A stretch of DNA of 64,000 nt from Deltaproteobacteria bacterium (GTDB lineage Bacteria > Myxococcota > JADLHZ01), in NCBI GenBank assembly GCA_020848545.1, contig JADLHZ010000012.1, positions 248,001 to 312,000 on the forward strand, in the 5' to 3' direction. Shown piece by piece: positions 36,224-44,187 of the stretch (positions are counted from its first letter, which is position 1; each line of letters begins with the position of its first letter). A program made the position numbers and the translations under genes. The notes under the pieces were generated by a model. That model made no database searches. It worked only from the letters and a program-made list of their open reading frames with translations, and was not told where the DNA came from.

Positions 36224-39200
36224 ATGTCGCGCTTGCTGCTCTTTCTCGCGCTCACCGCGTCGGGCTGTGTCGTCGACGTGCGCCCGCCAGAGGACGCGCG
36301 CATTGCGTGCCAAAGCGACGCCGATTGTGCGGACGGAGGCAAGTGCGGACCGCGCGGCGTCTGCGCGCGCAAGAACACGCCGCCGGTGCTCGCGCTCGGG
36401 CCCATCGCGCGGTCGACGGAGATCGTCGCCCTGCCGCTCACGGTCTTCGACGACGACGGCGACGAGGTTCAGCTCGAGGCGTTCGTCGAGCGCGGCGACC
36501 ACGCGCCCGAGCCGATCGCCCTCACTCCGACGTCGCTTGCCGCCAGTCCCGACGGTGTCGAGACGCTCCTCGCATGGGACGCCAAAGCGTTCTTCGGCAG
36601 CGGCGCGCACCGGCGTGAATTCCGTGTGCGGCTCGTGGCTCATGACCCCACGAATACGACGGCGCCGCTCGTCTCTCCCGAGCTCGCCTTCGGCAACGAC
36701 CCGCCGATCGCGGGCGGTGTCCGCGTCGACGTCCCAGCGAGCGGCAGCGTCTCGGGCTACGCTGTCGTGCGCTTCGTCGCGAGCGACAGCTCGGCCGATC
36801 CGCTCCGGCTTGCCGGGTTCGAAGTGTCGCGCGCCGGCGACTTCAGCGATGCCAAGACCGTGACGATCGCCGCCGGCGCCGGCACCGCGTTTCCGAGCGG
36901 CGCCATCGCCGGCCTCGCGAGCGATCGCGGTGGAATCGAGCACAGCCTGACATGGGACTCGCGCGGCGACGCGCCCTTCGACGCGGCCTCCGTCGCCGTG
37001 CGTCTGAAGCTCGCGGACGCGTTCGGCGGTGTCTCCGAGTGGGCGGAGTCGACCACCTTCGGCGTCGACAATGCCACGAGCCCTCCCGAGATCGCGCTCA
37101 CCATGGGGCCGAGCGGACCGAGCGCGGTCAGCGGCGACGTTCCCCTCTCCTTCACGATCGCCGACCTCGACCGCGACGCCTGCATCGTCGCGCTCGAGTA
37201 TTCCGTCGGCGGCGGCGCGTTTCAGGTCGGCGCCACGGCGAGCAAGCTCATCGGCCTCACCCCGGGTCCGCATACGATCGTCTGGCAGAGCACGCAGCTC
37301 GGGCTCACACGCACCGAGCACGTACGCTTGCGTGTCTCGGTGAGCGACGCCAACGACGCCGGCGGCTCGGATGAGACGAGCGAGATCATCGTCGACAACA
37401 CGCTGCCGAACACGCAGACGCCGCTGCAGGTGGCTTACGTTTCGCCAGTCGCTGCCGCGATGGACATTCCGTTGAGCACCTCCATCGTGCTCGTCTTCGA
37501 CCATGACGTCGATGTGGCGAGCCTCGCGGGCCGCGTGCACCTGAACGCGCCTGGCGACATGCGCTCGCCGGTTGCCACGCAAGCGAACCCGAGCGTGTTC
37601 AACACCTTCGAGATCGCGGCGAGCAACCTCCTCGCGGAGGCGACCTACACGCTCATCGTCGACGCCGGCGTGGCCCCTCACCCGAGCGCCACAGATGCGT
37701 CGGCGAGCATCATGAGCTTTCAGTCCACGTTCACCACCCGCACGGCGCCCGACACGACGCCGCCGGCCGCGGTCTCGAGCCTGATCGTACAGAAAAACGG
37801 CCCGACTTTTTACCAGCTCGGCTGGGTGAACCCGGCGAGCGACTTCGCCGGCGCGATCGTGCTCCGCCGCCAAGGTCAGCCGGTCGATCCGGCCGACGAG
37901 CCCGTCGATGGCCAGAGCTACTCGCCCCCGCAGCCGCTCGGCAGCGCCAACGTGGTCGCCGTCACCACGAACTCGACCTTCCTCGACGCGACGCCGAGCC
38001 CGGGCGACTACGACTATGTCGTCTACGCCTTCGATGCGGCGCTCAACTACTCGCTCGTCGGCCGGCGCGCGCCTTGGGTGACCGCGTCGACTCAGATCTG
38101 GTGCCCGGACGAGAGCGGCAGCTTCAGCGTCACCGCCATCGGCGCGAGCGCGCAGCAGCTGTGGATCGCTGACGGTCCGGCACAACCGTTTGCCAGCGGA
38201 ACGCTCGCTCCGCCGGCGGGCGCACCGGTCGGCGCGACCACACCTTTCCCCGTCGGCGCCGGCATGACCGTCGGCTCGACCTATTATCTGCGCCCCGTGG
38301 CGAGCGGCCCGCACGGCACCTTCGCCGGCATCGAGGTGCAGACGATCCTCACGCCGGCCGCGCTGCCGGCGCTCAGCCAACCCGTCGACGTCGCCACCGG
38401 TGGAAACACGAGCTTCACGGTGTCGCCGCTCGAGTGGACCGAGCTCGAGGTGACGGCCGACACCGACGTGGCGCCCGCGAGCGAGCTCTTCGGCCCGCCG
38501 TCGCCGGCGACGCCGAGCCCGAACGTCACCGTCACTAGGAGCTTCGCCCAAGCAGGCGAATATGCGCTCGCCGTCCGGCCGAAACGGGCGGGATGCGCGA
38601 GCCCGGGCGCGTGGACGGTGAGCAATCGTTTCCGCGCCGGCAACTTCCGCTTCGTCAAGGTCGGCGGCAGCGGCGATCAGAGCGGCACCAGCCCGGTCAA
38701 TGCCGCTCCCACGATCGCCGCCGGCCTCTCGGGTCTCACAGGCCCCGCCGACGTCTACGTTCGCTACGGCAGCTATCCGCAAGCGAGCCAGCTGGCGGTG
38801 CCTTCCGGAGTCTCGCTCTACGGCGGCTACAGCGACACGTTCCAGACGCGCAATCCGAGCGGCACGCCATCGAGCATCACCGGCGATCTCAACACGTGGC
38901 TCGTGACGGTGGCGCAAGGCGCGACGACGGCGACCGTGATCGACGGTTTCCAGATCCAAAACGGGGTGCAGGCGTTCGCCGCGAGCGTCGGGCTCTTTCG
39001 CACCTCGCCGACGATCAAGAACAATGTGATCTCGGGCGGTAGAGACGGCGTCATCATCGAGAACGGCGCGCCGGTGATCGAGGGGAACACCATCACGCCG
39101 GGCACCGTGGCGGTGGCAGCGGCGATCCGCCTGACCTTCGAGGCGCCGAACGCCCTCATCCGGTACAACGCGCTCGACGGGGGCCTGGGAACGACCACGT

Positions 39201-39922
39201 ACGGGGTCTACGTCGACGTCGGCAAGGCGACGATCCACGGCAACACGATGACCAGCCAGACCGGCTCCACGAGCATCGGCGTTTACGTGCACGACAACGC
39301 GCTCGACGGGAGCGTCATCAGCTCGAACGTGATCACCTCGCCGACGGTCGGCACGTCGACCGGCATCGAGGTGAAGAAGCAGGCGTTCATCGTCAACAAC
39401 ACCGTGCGCTCGAGCGCGCCCATTTCCGGCTACGCCACGCCGATTCACAACTACGCACCGAATACCGTCATCGCCAATAACATTACGTTCACGACCGGCA
39501 CGGGCACCCGCTACTGCATCCAAAACTCGGCGGCGCCGACGGTGGCGATCCTGCAGAATAACCTGATGTTCGACTGCCCGAACGGGCTCTTCGTCGACCT
39601 GGCGACTCCGTACAACTTCATGTGCCCACAGGGCACGCCGTCGCAGTTCAGCGGCTGCGGCAGCCCGCTGTGCGGCGCAGCGTCCTGGTGTCAGGGCAAC
39701 CTGCAACCTTATACCTTGGCGGCGGTCGCGTTCGCCGGCGCCACCGATTTTCATCTGACGATGGCGTCGCCCATCGACGTGCGCTTCAACGGCGTCAACG
39801 CCGGCACCGGCGCCTACGGAAACGTCACGAAGGATCGCGACGACGCCGCGCGCGACTGTCCGGGCATCGCCAACTGCTATTCCGTCGGAGCCTACGAGTT
39901 TTCGTATCCGCCGGGACCCTAG
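36224..39922 (+). CDS. Large lipoprotein with Ig-like domains and C-terminal parallel beta-helix
   Basis: The protein has 1232 residues. The start MSRLLLFLALTASGC gives a lipoprotein signal with Cys15. A small Cys-rich segment (CQSDADCADGGKCGPRGVC) is common in myxobacterial lipoproteins. Several beta-sandwich repeats follow, including a Big_5-like block (PVAAAMDIPLSTSIVLVFDH). From about residue 800 the protein becomes a right-handed beta-helix of DUF1565/pectate-lyase type (ADVYVRYGSYPQAS, SGVSLYGGYSDTF, NNVISGGRDGVIIENGAPVI). No catalytic site is seen; a surface adhesin or structural role is plausible. Confidence 0.85.
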   Translation: MSRLLLFLALTASGCVVDVRPPEDARIACQSDADCADGGKCGPRGVCARKNTPPVLALGPIARSTEIVALPLTVFDDDGDEVQLEAFVERGDHAPEPIALTPTSLAASPDGVETLLAWDAKAFFGSGAHRREFRVRLVAHDPTNTTAPLVSPELAFGNDPPIAGGVRVDVPASGSVSGYAVVRFVASDSSADPLRLAGFEVSRAGDFSDAKTVTIAAGAGTAFPSGAIAGLASDRGGIEHSLTWDSRGDAPFDAASVAVRLKLADAFGGVSEWAESTTFGVDNATSPPEIALTMGPSGPSAVSGDVPLSFTIADLDRDACIVALEYSVGGGAFQVGATASKLIGLTPGPHTIVWQSTQLGLTRTEHVRLRVSVSDANDAGGSDETSEIIVDNTLPNTQTPLQVAYVSPVAAAMDIPLSTSIVLVFDHDVDVASLAGRVHLNAPGDMRSPVATQANPSVFNTFEIAASNLLAEATYTLIVDAGVAPHPSATDASASIMSFQSTFTTRTAPDTTPPAAVSSLIVQKNGPTFYQLGWVNPASDFAGAIVLRRQGQPVDPADEPVDGQSYSPPQPLGSANVVAVTTNSTFLDATPSPGDYDYVVYAFDAALNYSLVGRRAPWVTASTQIWCPDESGSFSVTAIGASAQQLWIADGPAQPFASGTLAPPAGAPVGATTPFPVGAGMTVGSTYYLRPVASGPHGTFAGIEVQTILTPAALPALSQPVDVATGGNTSFTVSPLEWTELEVTADTDVAPASELFGPPSPATPSPNVTVTRSFAQAGEYALAVRPKRAGCASPGAWTVSNRFRAGNFRFVKVGGSGDQSGTSPVNAAPTIAAGLSGLTGPADVYVRYGSYPQASQLAVPSGVSLYGGYSDTFQTRNPSGTPSSITGDLNTWLVTVAQGATTATVIDGFQIQNGVQAFAASVGLFRTSPTIKNNVISGGRDGVIIENGAPVIEGNTITPGTVAVAAAIRLTFEAPNALIRYNALDGGLGTTTYGVYVDVGKATIHGNTMTSQTGSTSIGVYVHDNALDGSVISSNVITSPTVGTSTGIEVKKQAFIVNNTVRSSAPISGYATPIHNYAPNTVIANNITFTTGTGTRYCIQNSAAPTVAILQNNLMFDCPNGLFVDLATPYNFMCPQGTPSQFSGCGSPLCGAASWCQGNLQPYTLAAVAFAGATDFHLTMASPIDVRFNGVNAGTGAYGNVTKDRDDAARDCPGIANCYSVGAYEFSYPPGP

Positions 39923-40043
39923 TGTGCTGAAGCACGCAAAAGCCTCGTGGCTTCGTCGTCGCGCCCTGACTGTTCCGACAAGCAGTCTTGTCGTGCGCTC
40001 CGTCTATCGAGTCGGTAGGCTGTCGACCGCCGACAACCGAAGC

Positions 40044-40439
40044 ATGGCGAAGAAGTCCGCTCTCGAGCCTGATTTCGTCCGAGTGCAACTCGGCTACCCC
40101 ACAGGGGTTGGCTTGGCCCTTTCTTTCGATCTCGGCACACCGATCGTCGCGACGTCTTTTGCCGTGACTCACGTGGGCGCAGGAGACGCCGGTATCGACG
40201 CCGATCTCTACGTGCGTCCTTTGGCGACGGTCGCGCACGTCACGCCCGTCTTCGCCGTGGGTGTGTTCGGCAAGGCGGCGAAGGACGGCACCGCGTCGGG
40301 TGTCAGTATGCGAACTGGGATCGAGCTCCGTCGCGGCGAGACTTCGAGCTCCGTCGAGGTAGGTCTGACGAAGATGCAATGGGGCGATACGGCGATGAAG
40401 GCGCCGTTCATCAAGCTCTCGTTCGGCTTCGCCTTGTGA
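40044..40439 (+). CDS. Small beta-strand-rich hypothetical protein
   Basis: The protein has 131 residues from the ATG at 40044; an earlier start at 39924 exists. Alternating hydrophobic strands (VQLGYPTGVGLALSFDLGTP, VTHVGAGDAGIDADLYVRP, PVFAVGVFGKAA) and an end in SFGFAL, with a terminal aromatic-containing strand, suggest a small outer-membrane beta-barrel. No signal peptide is visible, which argues for a truncated or mis-started gene. The family is not recognised. Confidence 0.45.
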   Translation: MAKKSALEPDFVRVQLGYPTGVGLALSFDLGTPIVATSFAVTHVGAGDAGIDADLYVRPLATVAHVTPVFAVGVFGKAAKDGTASGVSMRTGIELRRGETSSSVEVGLTKMQWGDTAMKAPFIKLSFGFAL

Positions 40440-40537
40440 GAAACCGGAGCGCTGCGCGAACGTTGTCTGGAGCGAGCGCTCTCTGGACGCCCGCCACCAA
40501 AGGCACTAAACCTCGCCGCTCACGAACGAGGTGAGCG

Positions 40538-41506
40538 ATGGACGGGCGACGCGCAGCTCTCACTGCCTTACAAACCATTTGCCTCGTGAATGAGATCGCG
40601 TGCGGCGGCGTGGGGCAGTTGGCACCGGTTGAGACGGCGCCGCCGGCCTACGCGACGAGCCAGGTGCGCGTGGCATTGGCAGAGAAGGCCGCTGTGACCG
40701 TCACCGATCAAGACTGTAACAATCGCGCCCCGCATTGGGTCAGCGGCGACGTCTTAGTCGCAGAGGTGCGGCGACAGCTCGTCGCCGGGGGCTTCGTCGT
40801 CGTGGCGCCCGACGACAAGAAAAAAGACATCGACCTGCGCGTGAGCGCCGACCTCATCGACTGCATGCTCGGCGGCGGGCAGATGCGGCTCACCGCCGAG
40901 GTTCAGCGCGACGGGAGCAGCATCGACAACGCGACAGCGATCCACACCCTCGAGTACAACAACGTGACGCCGTGGGCCAACGACGTTGTCAACGCTCTCA
41001 TGCGCTCGACACGCATCGCCGGGCAGTTGCGGCCCGCCAACCGCGGCCCCTCGGCTATCGCTGGCGGCGCCCTCGCCCTCCACACTGCGACCAAGGTGCT
41101 CGTGTTGCCGCTGCGACCGGTCGGCAATGTCAGCAGCGAAACCTGCCGGCTCCTGACCGGCATCATGCTGTCTCAGCTCGACGGCGTGAAGAACTTGAAG
41201 GCCGTCGGCGGTGAAGACGTGCAAGCCGCGCTCGGCCTGGAGAAGCAGAAGGAAGCGCTCGGCTGTAACAACCTCACGTGCATGGCCGAGATCGGCGGCG
41301 CGCTCGGCGTCGACCTCGTCATGTACGGCGAGCTCGGCACCCTCGGCGCCAAGTACAACGTCAACCTCTCCCTTATCCGCGCGCGCGACGCCTCGGTGGC
41401 GGCGAGGGCCAGCAAGCTCACCGACCAGAGCGAGGAAGTCATGGCCAACGAGCTCCCGCAGCTCGTCGCCGACGTCGTCGCGCGCCTCAACCGCGAACCT
41501 GGCTGA
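40538..41506 (+). CDS. Putative envelope protein with TolB/CsgG-like second half
   Basis: The protein has 322 residues. A GAGGTG site precedes the ATG. The N-terminus (LQTICLVNEIACGG) may be a weak lipoprotein signal, but it is not clear. The second half (LVLPLRPVGNVSSETCRLLT, LGCNNLTCMAEIGGALGVDL, VMYGELGTLGAKYNVNLSLI) matches the recurring myxobacterial pattern in which a protein tests membership in a list; it resembles CsgG/TolB-type assemblies. The CNNLTCMAEI cysteines are typical. The exact function is unknown. Confidence 0.65.
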   Translation: MDGRRAALTALQTICLVNEIACGGVGQLAPVETAPPAYATSQVRVALAEKAAVTVTDQDCNNRAPHWVSGDVLVAEVRRQLVAGGFVVVAPDDKKKDIDLRVSADLIDCMLGGGQMRLTAEVQRDGSSIDNATAIHTLEYNNVTPWANDVVNALMRSTRIAGQLRPANRGPSAIAGGALALHTATKVLVLPLRPVGNVSSETCRLLTGIMLSQLDGVKNLKAVGGEDVQAALGLEKQKEALGCNNLTCMAEIGGALGVDLVMYGELGTLGAKYNVNLSLIRARDASVAARASKLTDQSEEVMANELPQLVADVVARLNREPG

Positions 41507-41619
41507 GTCAGCCACGCGTAAGATGCCTCTGCCTCACCGAAGATAGCGTTGCGCTTGGCCTTCACCGCTTGGCGCTGCCCATTCCACGCGAGGTAGCTTT
41601 CGAGTTAGATACCAGCACG

Positions 41620-42198
41620 ATGGGGAATGCTGGATTCAAGACGAAAGGCCTCGTCTACCTGGCCGCGAAGGAATACTACGGTAAGGTCGTGCCCGGCGGC
41701 CTGGCCGCGTTCGAGGCGGCATTGTCGCCTGAGCTGCGCACGTTCTTCCTGTCGAATTTCATTGCCTCCGGCTGGTGGGACATTCTGCCGATCGTGCCGC
41801 TGAGCGCCGTCGCGGCGAAGCTCTGCGGGATCTCGCAGCGCGAGCTCGTCATCGCCAACGCGCGCCACACCGCCGAGCGCGACATCTCGGGAGTCTACCG
41901 CTTGCTCCTCAAGGTGGCGTCACCGTCCCTGGTCGCTGGGCGCCTACCGCGCATCTCGATGCAGTACTTCTCCTTTGGGGAGTCCTCGGGCGCGCAGGTC
42001 GCTCCGGGCGAGTTTCGCGCGGAGCAGCGGGGCGTGCCGATCGCCCTCCAGGATTGGCTGATCTGGGCCGTCGAGGGCTTCGCGCCTGTGGCGTTGAGCG
42101 CTGCCGGGGCCAAGTCCGTGTCCGTGACGCGAGACCGGGTCCGCGCCGAGCCCGGCGGCGAGACGGTCGCTATCGCTTGGACCTTGCGCTGGAAATGA
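41620..42198 (+). CDS. DUF2378-like (TIGR02265) Myxococcales protein
   Basis: The protein has 192 residues. Segments MGNAGFKTKGLVYLAAKEYY, GWWDILPIVPLSAVAAKLCG and ANARHTAERDISGVYRLLLK resemble the DUF2378 family, a group of paralogues of about 180-200 residues largely found in Myxococcales with no known function. The start at 41620 gives the family length. Its last 29 bases overlap the convergent glycosyltransferase gene. Confidence 0.65.
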   Translation: MGNAGFKTKGLVYLAAKEYYGKVVPGGLAAFEAALSPELRTFFLSNFIASGWWDILPIVPLSAVAAKLCGISQRELVIANARHTAERDISGVYRLLLKVASPSLVAGRLPRISMQYFSFGESSGAQVAPGEFRAEQRGVPIALQDWLIWAVEGFAPVALSAAGAKSVSVTRDRVRAEPGGETVAIAWTLRWK

Positions 42199-43441
42199 AC
42201 CGCGCGATCTGCCGCGCCGCGAGCAACGCCCCCTGTTCCTCGCGAACGATGCGACCGATGGCAGCGGCGCGCTCGCGAAACGCCGAATCCGTCACGGCGA
42301 GGCTGATCGCTGAAGCGAGGCGAGTGCTGTCGAGCTTGCGACGCGGAATCGGATTGGGCCCGAGCCCCAGTTGGCGCACGCGTGACGCCCAGAACGGCTG
42401 ATCGCCATGAAAGGGAACGACGACCGCCGGTACTCCAGCGCGTACGGCCGCCGCAGTGGTTCCCGCTCCCCCATGATGGACGACGGCGCTGCAGCGCGGG
42501 TAGAGCCACGCGTGAGGGACCGCGCTGAGGACGAACACGTCATCGGATAGGATCCCGGGCGTGAGGCCCGCCCATCCCGAGAGGAGGACGAGACGCGAGC
42601 GCGCCGCTTTGGCTGCGTCGATCACGAGCGTGCTCAGCTCCTCCGGTTTCTCGGTGCTCATGCTACCAAAACCCGCGCAGACGGGTGGAGGACCGCCGTC
42701 GAGAAAGCGCACCAGATCCGGCGGCGGCGTGAAGCTGCTTGGTTCATCGACGAACCAAGAGCCGGTCACCTGGACTTGCGCCGGCCAGTCCTTTGGCCGC
42801 GGGACAAGCGCCTCGCTGAACCCATAGAGCAGCGGCCCCGGCAGCAAGCCAGCGTGAGCCCCTGCAAAAGCCGGCGCAGGTTTGGCGCCGAGCACCTCGA
42901 CGCAGGCCTGGTTCGCGACGGCACGAGCCGTCAACCAGAGCACCTCGCGGGTGAGCCAGTGACCGAGACGGCGGGACGACGCGCCGAAGTCGAGCGCCGG
43001 AAACAACGCGCCAGGAAGCGCAGACGTGGCCGTGACAGGGACGTTGTAGGCTTGGACCAACGGAATGCCGAGCTTGCGCGAGATGCCGTCGGCGATGAGC
43101 GGAGTGCCGAAGTTCGTGACGATCACATCGGCCCCGCGACTCGCTTCGAGGCCGATCTCCGCCAACGCCCGCCCCGAACGCCGCCCGATCGCCGCGAGCT
43201 GCCGGAACGAGGAGATGACACTGCCTCCCTCTATAGAGCGTCTGGTCTCGACGCTCCTGAGCTCCTCCGCCACGTTCAACGGGATCGTCACCGCGGTGAT
43301 CCCATACGAGCGAACGAGCACCTCGTGGTCGAGTGTCGTCACGATGGTGCACTCGTGGCCAAGCGACGCCAACGCTCTTCCGAGCGCGATGTAGGGCTGG
43401 ACGTCGCCACGACTACCGGGCGCGATGATCACTGCTCTCAC
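42170..43441 (-). CDS. GT1/MurG-like UDP-glycosyltransferase (sterol/macrolide type)
   Basis: The protein has 423 residues. The N-terminal half opens VIIAPGSRGDVQPYIALGRA, as in GT28/GT1 enzymes; the C-terminal half has FGSMSTEKPEELSTLV and the sugar-nucleotide motif HHGGAGTTAAAVRAGVPAVV then PFHGDQPFWASRVRQLG. The layout is that of sterol glucosyltransferases and macrolide glycosyltransferases (donor UDP- or dTDP-sugar, lipid acceptor). The start is GTG at 43441. It is convergent with the DUF2378-like gene and overlaps it by 29 bp. Confidence 0.85.
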   Translation of the reverse strand: MRAVIIAPGSRGDVQPYIALGRALASLGHECTIVTTLDHEVLVRSYGITAVTIPLNVAEELRSVETRRSIEGGSVISSFRQLAAIGRRSGRALAEIGLEASRGADVIVTNFGTPLIADGISRKLGIPLVQAYNVPVTATSALPGALFPALDFGASSRRLGHWLTREVLWLTARAVANQACVEVLGAKPAPAFAGAHAGLLPGPLLYGFSEALVPRPKDWPAQVQVTGSWFVDEPSSFTPPPDLVRFLDGGPPPVCAGFGSMSTEKPEELSTLVIDAAKAARSRLVLLSGWAGLTPGILSDDVFVLSAVPHAWLYPRCSAVVHHGGAGTTAAAVRAGVPAVVVPFHGDQPFWASRVRQLGLGPNPIPRRKLDSTRLASAISLAVTDSAFRERAAAIGRIVREEQGALLAARQIARFISSARSKR

Positions 43442-43554
43442 GGTGAAGCTTCGATACAGCGCGCGGCGGGATTTGCAATACGCACCTGCCTCTTTCGACA
43501 GGGTTGCTATGCGACCGAGGCTTGCTTATCCAAAGCGCGAAATTCACGACGAAC

Positions 43555-44148
43555 ATGACGCGGCCCACCAAGATCAAAGCCCGGCGCGAGGGACTATCCC
43601 AAGAACGCAACGCCCGCAGCGTCGCGCCGCGGTGGCGCAAGTATACGCTGGCAGCGCGCGGCGCTGAACGCGGCACGATTCGCCGCGTCGACGGCGACCC
43701 GCGCGCGCCGCAAGTTGGCTCAGTGTGCTATCGCGCCATTCACGGGCGAGCGGGCCCGTGCGTCGGTTGTCCAGCGTTCGGGAACGGGGCAGAGGCCCGG
43801 CGGAGTTGGGGCATCGTGACATGCAGCGGCCCGCAGAGCCCGGCTGAGCTCGTGCTCGTCAAGCGCGCAGGCAAGGATGTGGAGGTCGAAGCGCTGTCGT
43901 TGCCGGAGGCGGTGATCAGCGCCATCGCTCACGCACACCGTGAATGCATCTGCGTTCGTGCGCGCCTGTCTGCGCGCGAACGCGAGATCGTCGAGCTCAT
44001 CTTGCGCGGAGCCGCGACCGAGGCGATCGCGTCGAGGCTGCGCATCTCGGGCCGAACGGTGCGTTTTCACCAGCGCAACCTGCTGCGCAACCTGCTGCGC
44101 AAGCTCGGAGCGAACAGCCGGGTGTCACTCATCGGGTTGTTCTCTTGA
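43555..44148 (+). CDS. LuxR-type transcriptional regulator with Cys-containing PAS-like N-domain
   Basis: The protein has 197 residues from the ATG at 43555. The N-terminal segment VCYRAIHGRAGPCVGCPAFG is the pattern seen in PAS-type sensor domains (C-Y-R-x-x-H-G-R and CxxC). The C-terminal LuxR helix-turn-helix is ARLSAREREIVELILRGAAT with SGRTVRFHQRNLL. A 12-bp tandem repeat (44074-44085 and 44086-44097) adds four residues (LLRN) near the end of that helix-turn-helix. A gap of 39 bp precedes the kinase gene, so the two probably work together. Confidence 0.8.
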   Translation: MTRPTKIKARREGLSQERNARSVAPRWRKYTLAARGAERGTIRRVDGDPRAPQVGSVCYRAIHGRAGPCVGCPAFGNGAEARRSWGIVTCSGPQSPAELVLVKRAGKDVEVEALSLPEAVISAIAHAHRECICVRARLSAREREIVELILRGAATEAIASRLRISGRTVRFHQRNLLRNLLRKLGANSRVSLIGLFS

Positions 44149-44187
44149 CCAGCGGTTGAAGCGCGAAAAGAAAACAGGGGGGGTCGA

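Noticed and set aside
36002-39754. A 1250-residue open reading frame antisense to the beta-helix lipoprotein
   Set aside because: It is Arg/Ala/His-rich with no domain, and it mirrors the codon bias of the sense gene, as long antisense frames do in GC-rich DNA.
41278-41619. A longer start for the DUF2378-like gene
   Set aside because: The upstream residues lie inside the preceding gene in another frame and are Arg-rich; the ATG at 41620 gives the family length.
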